Shown here: positions 1 to 11,046 of the stretch, piece after piece
Numbering within the stretch: position 1 is the stretch's first letter
How the letters are laid out: the number at the start of each line of letters is the position of its first letter
NCBI GenBank assembly: GCA_038501195.1
Contig: JBBPUQ010000005.1
Location: forward strand, 2,480,001-2,544,000
Source: Nemania diffusa
Lineage: Eukaryota > Ascomycota > Sordariomycetes > Xylariales > Xylariaceae
DNA: 64,000 bases
Direction of reading: 5' to 3'
Program-made: the position numbers and the translations under genes
Notes under the pieces: generated by a model
The model's input: only the letters and a program-made list of their open reading frames with translations
The model's database searches: none
Told to the model about the DNA's origin: nothing

Positions 1-562
1 CTGCCGGTACCGAATGACTGGCATTAGCTCTAGACCTGTCGAGGCTCAACTAACATACGGGTAGGCTATTGCCGTCCTCGGATTCATAGTGCTATTTATT
101 GCACGCTTACCCCCTGTTAATAGTAGACGGATTGATGACAGCGGAACCTCAGCGGATTTAGAGGGGGAGGTAGAATGCACCGCATGATCGGAACTATCTC
201 CCAGCAGAAGAAAGCCAATGTGTTATTCAAGCAAACAAACCAAGTATAAGCTTCCTAAGAAAGCATCACCATAAACATGAATTATCAAGATGGCATAGAT
301 TACCACGTGATATATTTACGACAGCCCCTCAGTCTAACTATGAGTAGAGCGAGACGAATTGGAGTTTTCGTTTCTTAACGCTCCGATACACATTAAGAAT
401 GAGACCCTAAGAAATGGACACACAACATACGTGCACATTCTGTCCGAACTACGCAGCGCTGCTCGTCGTAAAACATAGGCTTCATTTGGGGACATCATAG
501 GCTGTTGGTCATGCTGAAGGAGTCGGGAGAAAATCCATGAAATAGTGACGTAGAACGTTGCT
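1..562. other. Left edge, no supported gene
   Basis: Open frames here are short and have no recognisable domain or convincing splice pattern. A minus-strand frame at 334-696 overlaps the relic model in another frame. I see no RNA gene or repeat array. Confidence 0.4.
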
Positions 563-1209
563 CTATTGAATACACAAGAATGAACTACCGCCTGGAAACG
601 ATCCATTCCCATTATCCTCGCCTTCGCCTTCAGCGTGCAGCTCAGTTCGATCTCGCTTAGCCCCGACCATGTTAATGCGCCTCCTGATGTTACCATATTG
701 ACGCTGCGCCATCCGGCCGTATGTGCTACTCTTGCTGAACCTGCCGACGTGGTCTGTGAATTCTTGCGAATACGTGATAGCTCTCCGGGCTAAAATAAGA
801 GAAAACAATGAAAAAGGTATCAAGAATGGTTCAATATACTGATTAATGGCTCCAGACTCCGCCCAAGCCCCCTGATCTTGTGAGAACCACTCCACCTATC
901 TGCAACAAATTTCCCCAGTCAGTATAGAAGACAGTACGAGCACACCAAATTCACGGCGCTGACAGGCAAGGAGAGAACAAGCCCCGAGAAAAATAATGTC
1001 AAGCCATATGTCCTCTCTAGGAGATACAATAATTAGGCTTGGGATACACTCCATAGGATCTCTAAGCGTGGGCTGAACAGGGATGGGTGAGCTTCGTAGA
1101 CCCCAAGTTGACCAAATATCTGCGTAAATAATAACACGAGGCCACCGTCTAACAGGAAATAAAGTTGCAGCAAGAAATGCTTTTGGGTAATCATGTGTCG
1201 TCTCTGGGC
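563..1209 (-). pseudogene. Possible 5'-truncated gene or relic, unknown product
   Basis: Three exons can be joined in phase on the minus strand: 1209-946, 899-840 and 789-563. The introns (945-900 and 839-790) are short and bounded by GT and AG. The joined frame gives about 163 residues ending in a stop at 563. It includes a stretch near HDYPKAFLAATLFP and an Arg-rich, then acidic tail. I recognise no domain. No start codon is found: the frame is stopped just upstream of 1209, and the SOM1-like gene ends at 1345, only about 135 bp away, so there is little room for a 5' end. It may be a decayed gene, the 3' part of an unusual gene, or chance. Confidence 0.22.
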
Positions 1210-1344
1210 CTGTTCAACGCGTGACAACTGACAAAAGACCATGGCCGTATTCCAGATGCGAGAGTAATTCAGCCGACAAACGCCGAGATATGCCTAGGGG
1301 ATCGGTCCGATCGAAATGAAACAAGATTACAAATAAGACGAAGT

Positions 1345-3927
1345 CTACTCGGCTCCAATCTCATTTGGTGCTGTATCCATTCCAAAACTTGCCGCGTTAA
1401 AATCAAAGGGACCGTCATTCCCCTCCCCATCCTGGAGGAAGGAATCAAAATCGAAATCTTGTAGGACGTCGGGTGCCGTAAGCTCATTAAAGTCCGAAAT
1501 TGTAGTTGAAAACTGTTTTTGATTAGTCGCTGTTGTTTTAACACACGCGTGCAACGTACCATAGCATTATTATTGTCGCCTAGGAAATTCATTTGGTCGA
1601 CTTGCGGCGCTACTACTTGAGGAGCAGCCTGCGGAGCAGATGCTGGTGCATTTGCGACAGGTGGTATGACTGCTGCGTTCTGACCAGATTTGAAATTTGG
1701 CAGATTGTTAGGCGTAATAGGGGTAGCTGGCGTGGGAGGTTCCGGGTCTTGGTTGGCCTCAGGAGCGGGGGTAGCGCCGGCTGGTGGTGCCTTGTTCTTC
1801 TGAGCCGAAGCCTGATAAGTATATTAGTATCCTTCTCGTTAATCTAGATCTTATGACAATGTAATACCTTGCTCTTTGCGCCCTTCGTATCCTTTTTCTT
1901 AGGCGCGGCCTTAGTGGACTGTTGGGGGGTTGGCGGGGCAGCAGCGCTGGTCTGTGGTGAAGAGGTGTTTGTTCGTCCGTTTCCATTAGCAGTCGGTGCT
2001 GGAGCCGACGGTGGTGGCATCGTTCTCTGCGCCGGGTTGCCCTGAACCTGCGGCCCTTGAGGCACTTGAGGTCCCATGCCATTGCCATTCGGACCCGGCC
2101 ATGGCATTTGCTGGGGGCCCCCTTGTTGTCTTGCCATCATTTGGGGATTCATTTGACCCGCGAATGATTGATTCGGGTGTGAACTGGGAGGGCGCATGCC
2201 TCCATTCATTTGCGCCGCAACCATATTGCCATCCATACCATTCATGTTCTTGAAGAAATTCTGTTGCATGTTAGGATCTATGCCGTTGGGCATGAAGTTT
2301 AAAGTATTTGGAGACCCTCTTGACTGAGCACCCTCAGGAAGGGGCGAGGGAATGCCGGCCGGGTTCATCTGAGGTGTACCACGCTTCATCTGCTCATTCG
2401 GGCTAGGAGAGGCGCCGGGTCTCACGCCTTGAGGTGAGGTGTCTGGGAAAGGTTGTCCATTCGGGCCAGGCGGTCCGCCAGGACCGTTAGGTCCGGGTCC
2501 ATCACGAGGCATACCGCCCAAACTGTCCTGTTCCTGCCTCGCCATCATGAGCCTCTTCTTATTCTGTTGCTCAAGTAACATTAACTGCATCTGGTAATCC
2601 TGGAGAGCGTGGTTGCTCCCACCACCTTGGGTCGCGCCGGGACCTGCTCGCATACCTCCGGGACCTAGTTCTGGGTAGAATGCACCAAGCGACGCGTTAT
2701 CAGGACCTTGCGGTATCATGGGGGAACCTTGGCCCTGTGGGCCGCCTGGGTTAGGCACCTGTTTATTTGGCATTTGCTGGCCATGATGCTGCTGCAGGTT
2801 CTGTGAATATGTCTGGATTGATTTGGCCTGTGTTTGGGCGGACTGTGATTGGAAATCTCGGAACTGTTGAGGGGTTAGATTAGCACAAGAAATGCCGTTG
2901 GATAAAAGCATTTGCTGAGCTATGGCAGCAGCTGTGGTTTCGCCTACTTGCTGTGTTGGAATTCCTTGCTGGGGTCGTTGCCCATTCATCATATTCGCAT
3001 GTTGGGGATTGAATGGTCCCGCTCCTTCTAGTCGGGCCCTTTTGCTAGGTGACGGGGCATTTTCGGCCGAGCCAGGCGAGGCTGCGCGGTTCTGGTTGCC
3101 ATCCATATTGGATCCGTCGCGTTGCATCTGGTTCTGTTTGGCCGCTTGAAGCATCTGCATTTGCGGACTAAAGCGTGACGATGATTAGCTTCTAGGATGT
3201 TGCGGACTTTGACTAGAGCATTGCACATACTTATTCTGATTGTTTGCCATAGCAGTCCTGGCTAGGTTCGGATGTTTCGCGTTCATCTGCATGCCATTGG
3301 GTATGCGTTGCATCATAGGATTGTACATATCGGGCCTCATTTGGCGCAATAATTCTTGTTGTTGGGAATGCCGTAAACGGTTTTGGTGCTAGGAGAACGT
3401 TATATATAAGTATAGAAGAGATTAGATAGTAGGTCAAGTAGTAGTGTACTTACCTGCGTGTGGTTTACATATTGGCTGACCTGGGGATTGACGCCGCCCT
3501 TGTTGCGCTGGGCTGATAATATGTCCCAGAAGAGACAAAACCATTCGTAGAGAAAACAGCTATCAGACCCATTTGGGACATTTGGCGCCGGAAGGTCGCT
3601 CGGTCTCTTTGAATCTAGACCGTCTTTACTATCAGTATCCATCGGATCATCACCAATGCCGTTTCCGATAGCATTGCCATTCTCGTCGCGACGGGGGCTC
3701 TTGTGAACATTCAAGGCTTGTTCACTATTGAGCATTGCGCGCGCGCAATCGAACATGCGCTCGCGGAGAAAGTAATCATATATGTAGGTGTTCAGGTTCG
3801 CGCGGTTGTTCTCTGGGGGGCGCTGGACTTGACCAGCGGCAAGGGCATTATTTCCCATCATGGTCATAGGTCCACCGCCAACAGGTCCGCCGGCCATAGG
3901 CATGTTCGCCATATTGATGTTGTTCAT
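1345..3927 (-). CDS. som1: SOM1/SomA-like LisH regulator (Flo8-related)
   Basis: Five exons: 3927-3454, 3388-3231, 3167-1868, 1811-1560 and 1512-1345, all phase-consistent. The first exon encodes a Gly/Met/Asn-rich leader, then a LisH-type segment at about residues 43-70 (NTYIYDYFLRERMFDCARAM). An SSDP-like region with a tryptophan- and phenylalanine-rich stretch (EWFCLFWDIL) follows. The long middle exon is rich in Gln, Pro, Gly, Asn and Met, as in transcriptional co-regulators, and carries a basic KRARLEG patch. The C-terminus is acidic and aromatic (DFDFDSFLQD), which suggests an activation segment. Family knowledge: Magnaporthe Som1 and Aspergillus SomA act downstream of cAMP/PKA with an LDB1-type partner and control adhesion, sporulation and morphogenesis. 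A nuclear location is inferred. The family assignment is strong; the exact ends of the last two introns are inferred from splice motifs. Confidence 0.87.
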
Positions 3928-4651
3928 GATTCAAGGTCGACAGAGCGAATCTGTCAGGTACCGAGCGAATCAATCGAGAAGAAGATGCCAAATCAATATT
4001 TCGCATCCGGTTCGTTCCTAGGCCACAAGGTGGGTTGGTATTGAGACTGCCAACAGATTGGGAAGCGCTGGGTGAGGGTTTCTTGGGATTCTCTCGTCGT
4101 CAGCAGGGTGAGAGAGTCTAGGCTGCGGGTCGGGATCGTCGGGAGTCGGCAGCCAAAGATGCGTACCAAAGCGAAATTGGCAGCGCGTCAACAGTCGCGT
4201 AACTCACCAGTTTCCGGCGCCAACGCCGTATCCGAGGGTTGTCAAGAGATCGATGAGACGTGAGACCTCGTGGTGAAAGACTCTAGAGAAGTTGGTGGCG
4301 ATAGCGAGGGAAAACAACGCAAAAACCTGTGCTTCTAGTACGCAATGACTAAGAAACGTAGTTGTATAAGCAAGACGATGAAAAGCGGCAATGACCGATG
4401 GTACAAATGCGACAGAAGTAGCGGTATCAGAAGGCTGATCAGAGAATGGGCGAAAAGGAGATGGGTGAAGAGTAGATGATGGTGGTGGTGGTATGAGTGT
4501 GTGTGAGTGATTGATTTTGCAGCGGCGGCGAAGGCGAGGATGGCTAGGTTAGATGATCTGGTTTGGATGGATGGCTTCAAGAAGTGCAATGGCTCACCCA
4601 GTGCCGGGCGTACTGTGTAATTCACAGTGTGAAAGATTATGCCAGCGGTAC

Positions 4652-4680
4652 CAGTGGGCAACAGTGGGCAACAGTGGGTG
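4652..4680. repeat. Three-copy 10-bp tandem repeat (cagtgggcaa)
   Basis: The unit cagtgggcaa is read three times in a row, the last copy ending in gtg. It lies outside any supported coding region. Confidence 0.8.
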
Positions 4681-5093
4681 CTAGCGTAGTTGAGTGGGGT
4701 GGCTGGGTTGTCAAAGTGCGCGCACACACTCACTACCTACGTACATAGGAGGTAGCTACGTGATATGACCGTACGAAAGGCCTTATAATGAGAAGCCCAA
4801 CAACTAGTTGGAAACCTCTGGCGGCAGCTGGGTTGGGGCTATGGTCGAGGGACTTACTGCCATATATCGGTTAACTCAGCCGACTGTCAGATGACGGAAG
4901 CATACACCCACAACTGTAGGCAAATCTGGATTGGATGCTTGAAGGATTGGATGGCGATGTAGCCTAAGCCTGAGGTAACGGTATTAGCTCTTGCTTTGGT
5001 ACAAGTTCGGTATGACCTCGAAGAAACGTGAATTGGAACTCTCCGGCGTTACTGAGGTTGGTAAGCAGTGTTGGGGCGATAGACTCCTGTTCT

Positions 5094-5165
5094 AGTGTAG
5101 CATAATGTGGTGTAGTATAATGTGGTGTGGTGTGGTATTGTGTTGTGTTGTGTTGTGTGTGTTGT
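5094..5165. repeat. GT-rich low-complexity tract
   Basis: Imperfect repeats of tgtgg, ataatg and ttgtg run through this stretch. On the plus strand it is nearly free of C. Confidence 0.8.
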
Positions 5166-7019
5166 ACCTACCTCTCGATCGACCTCCCCTTCGCTGTAGG
5201 GCTATGGAGAGATCGAAGCAGGTAAGAGAAGAGAAGAGATAAATCTAGGTGGTATGGTACCTACGGTACAGTGCTGTAGTGTCGGTAGCGGAGTTGTAAG
5301 TTGTAGGGGATGCCCTCCACAAGGCTGTCAGTGCGCTTCCGCTTCTTGCGCACCCCGGTCGGGTAGCCAGCCGAGTTAGGCGAATGGGGAGATAATCGCG
5401 CCTGTATGCTAGTGGCTAAAGGCTGTAGGCGCGCATTCGCTGCAAAAGGGTGCCTACTAGTTGAGTCGATGGTAAACGCGACCTGGGCTAGAAAACACTA
5501 ACTAGGTGAGAAGCTGCCTTGTTGTGTGTTGAGCAGGAGAGAAGGTTGCATTTCAGTCGATGGCGGTCGGCGGTGCTTTACTTATGGAGAGTGGGTGGGT
5601 TTGGGCGCAGGTGTCTGTTTATAACCATACCTACATTACCTACCTACCGCCTCTGTAGTGGTGGTACAGAGACGTTCTACCTATATCCTCTTAGGAGGTA
5701 AGTACTGTATATACATGTACTCTGTATTCTGTATATCCAATCTACATAATCTTTCTCGGTACACCTAACCAGCCTAGAACCTTGATGCTGCTTGTAGAAT
5801 TGCTGTAGCTAAGGTTTCCACAGGCCCTCGTACTGCGCTATCTACCTACATAGGTAGATCTAAACCTTCTCTTAGAATATGTACTGCCTGTGGGTGAAGT
5901 TTACACGGCTGGTACCTATTAACAGGTTGTTATGAATCATACCTACCTACCTTTGTACTCTGTAGTATCGTACACGCATTAGCACACTATTATTCCCTGA
6001 ACTCATCTCGCGATACCTTTCCAAAACCCCTCCCTTGCCTCGAATCGATACGGTGTTGTGCCGACCTCCCTGATAGATAGATATGTAGGTAGCAGAATGG
6101 TGTGTGAGACGCAATAGAATTTCTTCACTGCAAGTGTTTTCTCAGACTGTACAGAATACTGTACAGCAACAGTGTGGAAAGTGACAGGCAAAGAGCCCCC
6201 AGCTGGGCGAATATTTGAGCACGGGGCCGGGTATCCTCGAGGTACAGGACTGTATCTGAGCTCGTCCCATCCACATTGATTTCTATGGAAACACGTGGGG
6301 GATCACGCAACACGGCCTTCGCACCATCAATACCTGAACAGTTGTAAACTACCTAATCGCGTCGCCTATGCGTATTTTCTAGTCCGGACCCCACTTAGTC
6401 GACTTGGCACCTTCACGTCAAATTCACAGCTTGGTGGGAAAGGCTGCCAGCCAAATACGCAGTAAATGTTGGTGTGGTCAGATAGGTAGTCGTGTGAGTC
6501 TATAGGTAGGTATTGATGCGATCCTTTAGTGTTGACCTGGTCTCAACAAAGATGGCAACAAGATACTGCCGAGAGTTATTGCATTCATTGAGGTGTCATG
6601 AATAACAGCTAGCGGAATCTACGCATACATCCGTACAACTCACTGTAGGAGCCGTAGATTGTGCTCATTCAAACACTCCCTTGTCCAAGTATCATTCATA
6701 TTTAACTTGAGTTACCCTCTTAATAATTCATCATTTCCCTTTCTTAGGTTATGTAGGGTGAAGAAACTGAGTTCTATTGTGAACGGTATCTAGCACTCTG
6801 ATTAAAAGCTACTACGTAAGCCCGTCATTTCAAGGGTCTTTCTCCAGCCACACTCTTCTTACAACAGGTAGACAGCGGTAATAGGTCTTGTTCCTCAACT
6901 TCTAAAGATGCATGGAATAGCTGTCTTCTCGGCCTTAATCTTGCTCAACTATTTGGCTCCTCGATCATTGAGTTAAATAATAATAGGCATGTACTAGACT
7001 CCTTTTATTTTTGCTCTTT

Positions 7020-7420
7020 GGCCACAGGTACCTACCTAGGTAGAGTATAGGTGGGTACCCAACACTGATGGGTAGGTAGATCCCCTATCCGCTTGGGACA
7101 CTAAAAAAGTCGCGGCAGAACACCAACGCAGGAACACACTGCATTGACGCACTGACGCGGTCTACCACATATTAGGTACTTGTATTATAACGATACAGAG
7201 GTAATCTACCTCCGGATTCCGTTTAGCTGAGCTAGCTCTTTTTATACGTATATATATAAAGGTAGGTAGCTAACGTAAACACTACCTACATGTAGGTAGG
7301 TACGTTTTAGTACTTTTAACCTACATACTTACCTACCCAAGGTACCTAGGTAGTGGAATGAACAAATGTTAATGATAGGTAGGTACCTACAGGTATCTGC
7401 GCGTAGGTAGTGCCTCAGAG
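7020..7420. repeat. Dense TACCTA/TAGGTA palindromic tract
   Basis: Many copies of acctacctaggtagg-like sequence in both orientations form nested short palindromes centred on CCTAGG or GGTACC. The same motif recurs across the window (see findings). Confidence 0.75.
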
Positions 7421-8094
7421 TCTGCTGGGGGGTGCTGCCGCACTGCTGCCACCAAGGTAATTGTCTGCATGCAAGCTGCCGAACAGTGCCAGGACTGGTC
7501 CAATCCGGGGCAGGGTCTTAACAGGAGAGACGACTACGGCGCGTTCCGCCCGTCCGCTCCGGTAAGTCTGTTCATTTCCCACAGGAATCGGCCAAGTAAA
7601 CCTCAGTACCGAACTCTCGGAGACACGACCTAACTAATAGCAGGAGCTAATAGGCTTGCCCCAGCTCTGCCTGCCGTGATTCCGTAGCCGAGACAGGTGA
7701 GGCACTATTACAACAACCGCTATTGTGCGTTATGTCTACTACTTATCTATATCATATCTCTACAGTCCCACACTCGAGTATTTCCTCGCAACATAAACTT
7801 ATACCCTTTTCAAAATTTACCAAGACTGACTGACTGGTGTGCTAATGAATAAGCCAATACTGGTACGCTACATCTAGCATGGAATTGTACGCCTGTTTGA
7901 ACCATACCTACCTGTTTAGGGCACTTCGCCTCTGAATCGTGGGCAGACTGTCAAGTGCTATCTAAGTTTGGATCTACGCAAAAGGTAACGCTCAGAGACT
8001 CGTCAAATCAACATATAATAAATGTACTAGCCGGGTACGCCGGATTGGCTAGTTGTTGTTAGGTTTCATGGCTAGTTATCATTATTTTTTATCT

Positions 8095-8787
8095 TTAATC
8101 ATCCTCAGGTGGCAATTCATCGTCAATGTATCGGATTAGCGAGACCCGCATCTCGGTGGTGTCATTCCCCCTCAACACGTCGCTAATGAAATGTGCCTCG
8201 ACCTGCATCTGCACCATCTCTAGTGCGCCTCGTAGTACGCCGCAGAATATGTTGGAGTACCATAACTCGTCCTGTGCTCGGCCATCATCAGGCAATTCAA
8301 CGAAATCTGCCAAGGGGTTCTCTTCGAATACCAGCGAGAACTGCTTGTTGTCGCTTGTCCAATTTGTGACTGTTGGCGTGATGTTCAGGAAGATTTTAAA
8401 CCCAACCTGCCAGCATACAAGGTTAGCTGCGAATTATCTCGTGGGCGAGGGTGTGGCCCAAGAAATGGTTTAGTACCTTGGCCAGCATATCAGCTGTCTC
8501 CCGGAAGTTGCTACATCGCCGCATGGTATTGGACTTGGCTAGATAGTCCTCTATGAGTCGGAGGCCAATATTGTATCCCATTTTATCGAGCTGCTTATTG
8601 ACCTGAACGTAGTCCCCGTCAAAGTCCTTGCACAGCTGAGCAACTATTGTGCCATATGTCAAGACAACAAGTTCAGCGTTCACCTTGTCGACACGGCCTC
8701 TTTTGAATCTGGTGTAAGAATCGCATTCGAGGATGGGTATGGAGCGTAGACGGCGAGGTAGACAAACTTACTTCCATATCCTGCCAT
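8095..8787 (-). CDS. BET3: TRAPP complex core subunit BET3 (TRAPPC3)
   Basis: BET3 is a core subunit of the TRAPP complexes, which tether ER-to-Golgi vesicles and activate Rab/Ypt1. The two main exons are clear: about 8697-8477 and 8406-8095. They carry VDKVNAELVVLTYGTIVAQL, MRRCSNFRETADMLAKVGFK and the C-terminal block WYSNIFCGVLRGALEMV, all typical of Bet3. The cysteine in RRCSNF is where the family carries its buried acyl chain. The last intron (8476-8407) is canonical. The first exon is less sure. I used a 16-nt exon 8787-8772 (MAGYG) with acceptor AAGAG before 8697, which gives 182 aa, close to the family length. The stronger-looking CAG acceptor at 8709 would break the frame, so the N-terminus needs transcript support. 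Confidence 0.9.
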
Positions 8788-9420
8788 AGTTTAGTACGTC
8801 ACCCTTTGATAGGTTGAAAACAAACGGTTTGCCGTGGACAACCTACTCTTCGCCCACACGGGCAGCTTTGCTAGCTGACATGCTCGGCTTGCGAGCTGGA
8901 TTCCAGGTTTTCTCAAGTCATAGACAACGTGTCTAGTGTAGTACAGCGTTTCTAGCGATACTAGACGCGAATGCAATGAAAGCGAGACGTTGATAGCGTA
9001 CTGAGGGTATGGAGGGTAAGTAGGATGTGGCAGTATTTGGGCGGTGAGAAGGATTAAGTTCCGATATGTACTAAGGTACTGCTCTCTCTAACCGTTAGGA
9101 CCTACATCATTAGGTACCTACAGTAGGTCCTACAGGTCTCCAGGATCCTAAATGTTAGCGCAGCGCTAGTAGTGTAGGTATGTATCTCTCTACCTCATGT
9201 ACGTAAGCAAATACAGAGTACCTACATTATGTAACCTACATTATGTAGGTAGGGGCTATCGAACTTACGTACCTAGTAAAAAGCCCCACTATGTACGTAG
9301 TAGTTGCCGCCCCGCCATTAGGAGACGTTTCCATCGGCGGAAAAGATAAAAAAGTTCCGATGTTGCGGAACATCCTTGCTCCGCTATATTTTCAATCGAG
9401 CTTGAGCTCAAGTCTCTACC
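8788..9420. other. Intergenic, TACCTA tracts
   Basis: Divergent promoter region between BET3 and the WD40 gene. TACCTA/TAGGTA tracts occupy roughly 9090-9290. A purine-rich motif near 9340 (aaaagataaaaaag) is the only other thing that stands out. Confidence 0.5.
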
Positions 9421-9422
9421 TA

Positions 9423-9584
9423 TCCCTTTAAGTGCCATTCGCGCACCGCGACTTTGTAGTGCCCAGTTTTATTTATATACACCCAATAAGCGTATAAAGG
9501 CATGCTCGGATAATTGTTTTATTGGGTGTATATATATAAAACTGGGGAACACAAGTTGCGGTGCGCGAATGGCACTTAAAGGGA
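9423..9584. mobile_element. Foldback MITE-like element, long inverted repeats with TA duplications
   Basis: The left arm (about 9423-9489) and right arm (about 9518-9584) are near-perfect inverted copies. The outer 27 bases, from tcccTTTAAGTGCCATT through GCGCACCGC, match exactly, and the inner part differs at a few positions. A loop of about 30 bases separates the arms. Each end is flanked by TA (9421-9422 and 9585-9586), the target duplication expected of Tc1/mariner-type elements. There is no coding capacity, so it would be non-autonomous. It lies about 220 bp upstream of the U5 WD40 start codon, and its transcript could form a strong hairpin. The inverted repeat is seen directly; the superfamily is inferred. 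Confidence 0.8.
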
Positions 9585-9800
9585 TAGCTAACACTAGAGG
9601 TATCATAGTCCCGTCGTTTATAGGTTTGCTCTGAGATTCAATCTATACAATCAATCGCTGCGCTAAAGGTCTCTTGATCTAGCATCTTTCTCGCTTGCGC
9701 GATCCCAACTTACAAATCAACTCCTCTTCCGAGTCAGACAACGAGTTCTTCTAATCTCCCGCCGACGACTACACATATATCGAGTGGAAGCTTAACCGCT

Positions 9801-11046
9801 ATGTCTGCTGAAAAGAGACCTGCCGCTGACGACGCGGGCGCAGGCCAATTGATCGTCAAGCGACAGAAACCGGGCACAAGTACTGCGCTCTCAAGACGCG
9901 ATGGTCCCTCCGGTAGCAGTGCCTTGGTTCAGTCCGTAGGTTCCTGCTTGCGACTAAATTCATACTGACGAACTTAATACTAATTGCTGTCTACTACAGA
10001 CGGTAAGGACAAGTAACCTTGAGGCACCACTTATGGAGCTGAGTGGTCATTCAGGAGAGGTCTTCTCAGCCAAGTTCGACCCTACCGGGAATCTAATCGC
10101 GTCCGGGTCCATGGATAGGAGTATACGTGAGCCGCTTTCCATATATATCCTATCTGGTCCCTCTCACTAACAATACCGATGGCAGTGCTATGGAATTCTT
10201 CTGGCCCGTGTGAAAACTACGGCGTCCTCACTGGCCACAAAGGCGCAATCCTCGATTTACAATGGTCTCGAGACTCTGAAATTATATACTCTGCTTCCGC
10301 CGATATGCACCTTGCTAGCTGGGATTTGACATCGGGTACCAGAATACGGCGATACGTAGGTCATGAAGAGATCATTAACGCCATGGACGTCAGCAAGCGG
10401 GGCGAAGAGTTGTTAATCAGCGCGAGCGATGACGGGACGATTGGGGTTTGGGATCCTCGTACGAAAAACGCTGTGGACCATATCGAGACAGACTTCCCCA
10501 TCACTGCCATCGCAGTCTCCGAAGCTGGCAATGAAATATATTCGGGCGGTATCGACAACGACATTAAGGTTTGGGATATGCGGAAGAAGGCCGTCGTTTA
10601 TTCTATGTTGGGTCACAATGACACAATCACTAGCTTGCGTGTTTCTCCCGACTCTCAATCACTTCTATCCTATTCTCACGACTCGACAGCGAAAACATGG
10701 GATATCCGGCCTTTTGCTCCCACGGAACGACACATTCGAACCTTCGATGGAGCACAAATGGGAATCGAGAAAAACTTAATCCAAGCGAGCTGGGATAGGG
10801 CTGGCAAAAAGATTGCAGTCGGGGCTGGAGACGGAACTGTAGTTATATGGTCAAACGACAATGGGAAGCTTCTGTACAAGCTACCTGGTCATAAAGGAAC
10901 CGTAAATTGTGCGGAGTTCGCCCCAAACGATGAGCCGATCAGTAAGTCAACTTTGAAGCGCACCATTTAGAACCCTTTTCGACTAATATCTTATAGTCCT
11001 ATCGGCATCTTCAGATCGTCGTATGCTCCTTGGAGAGCTTCGGTGA
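9801..11046 (+). CDS. U5 snRNP 40-kDa WD40 protein (SNRNP40 / Spf38-like)
   Basis: Four exons (9801-9935, 10000-10126, 10186-10941, 10997-11046) give 355 residues with consistent phases. The N-terminus is basic and short, with the IVKRQK motif typical of the family. Seven WD repeats follow, marked by GHSGEVFSAKFDPTG, GHKGAILDLQWS, GHEEIINAMDVS, ITAIAVSEAG, GHNDTITSLRVS, IQASWDRAG and GHKGTVNCAEFAP, with WD-type endings such as VWDPRT, VWDMRK and TWDIRP. The protein ends a few residues after the last blade (RRMLLGELR), as expected. The family is a spliceosomal U5 component that acts as a protein-binding propeller in the nucleus. The intron at 9936-9999 has a clear branch site (TACTAATTG). Confusion with other WD40 proteins is possible but unlikely given the order and N-terminus. 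Confidence 0.9.

Larger units (their letters stand above)
3928..8094. other. 4.2-kb gene-poor region with microsatellites and TACCTA tracts
   Basis: No reading frame here has domain content or credible introns. The part next to 3927 probably holds the 5' UTR and promoter of the SOM1-like gene. The rest has a three-copy 10-bp repeat near 4652-4680, a GT-rich simple repeat at 5094-5165 and many TACCTA/TAGGTA tracts, densest at about 5810-5960 and 7020-7420. Confidence 0.6.

Noticed and set aside
4335..4733. Minus-strand frame of 132 residues with His and Leu runs
   Set aside because: It comes from low-complexity promoter DNA, with no domain and no splice or start support.
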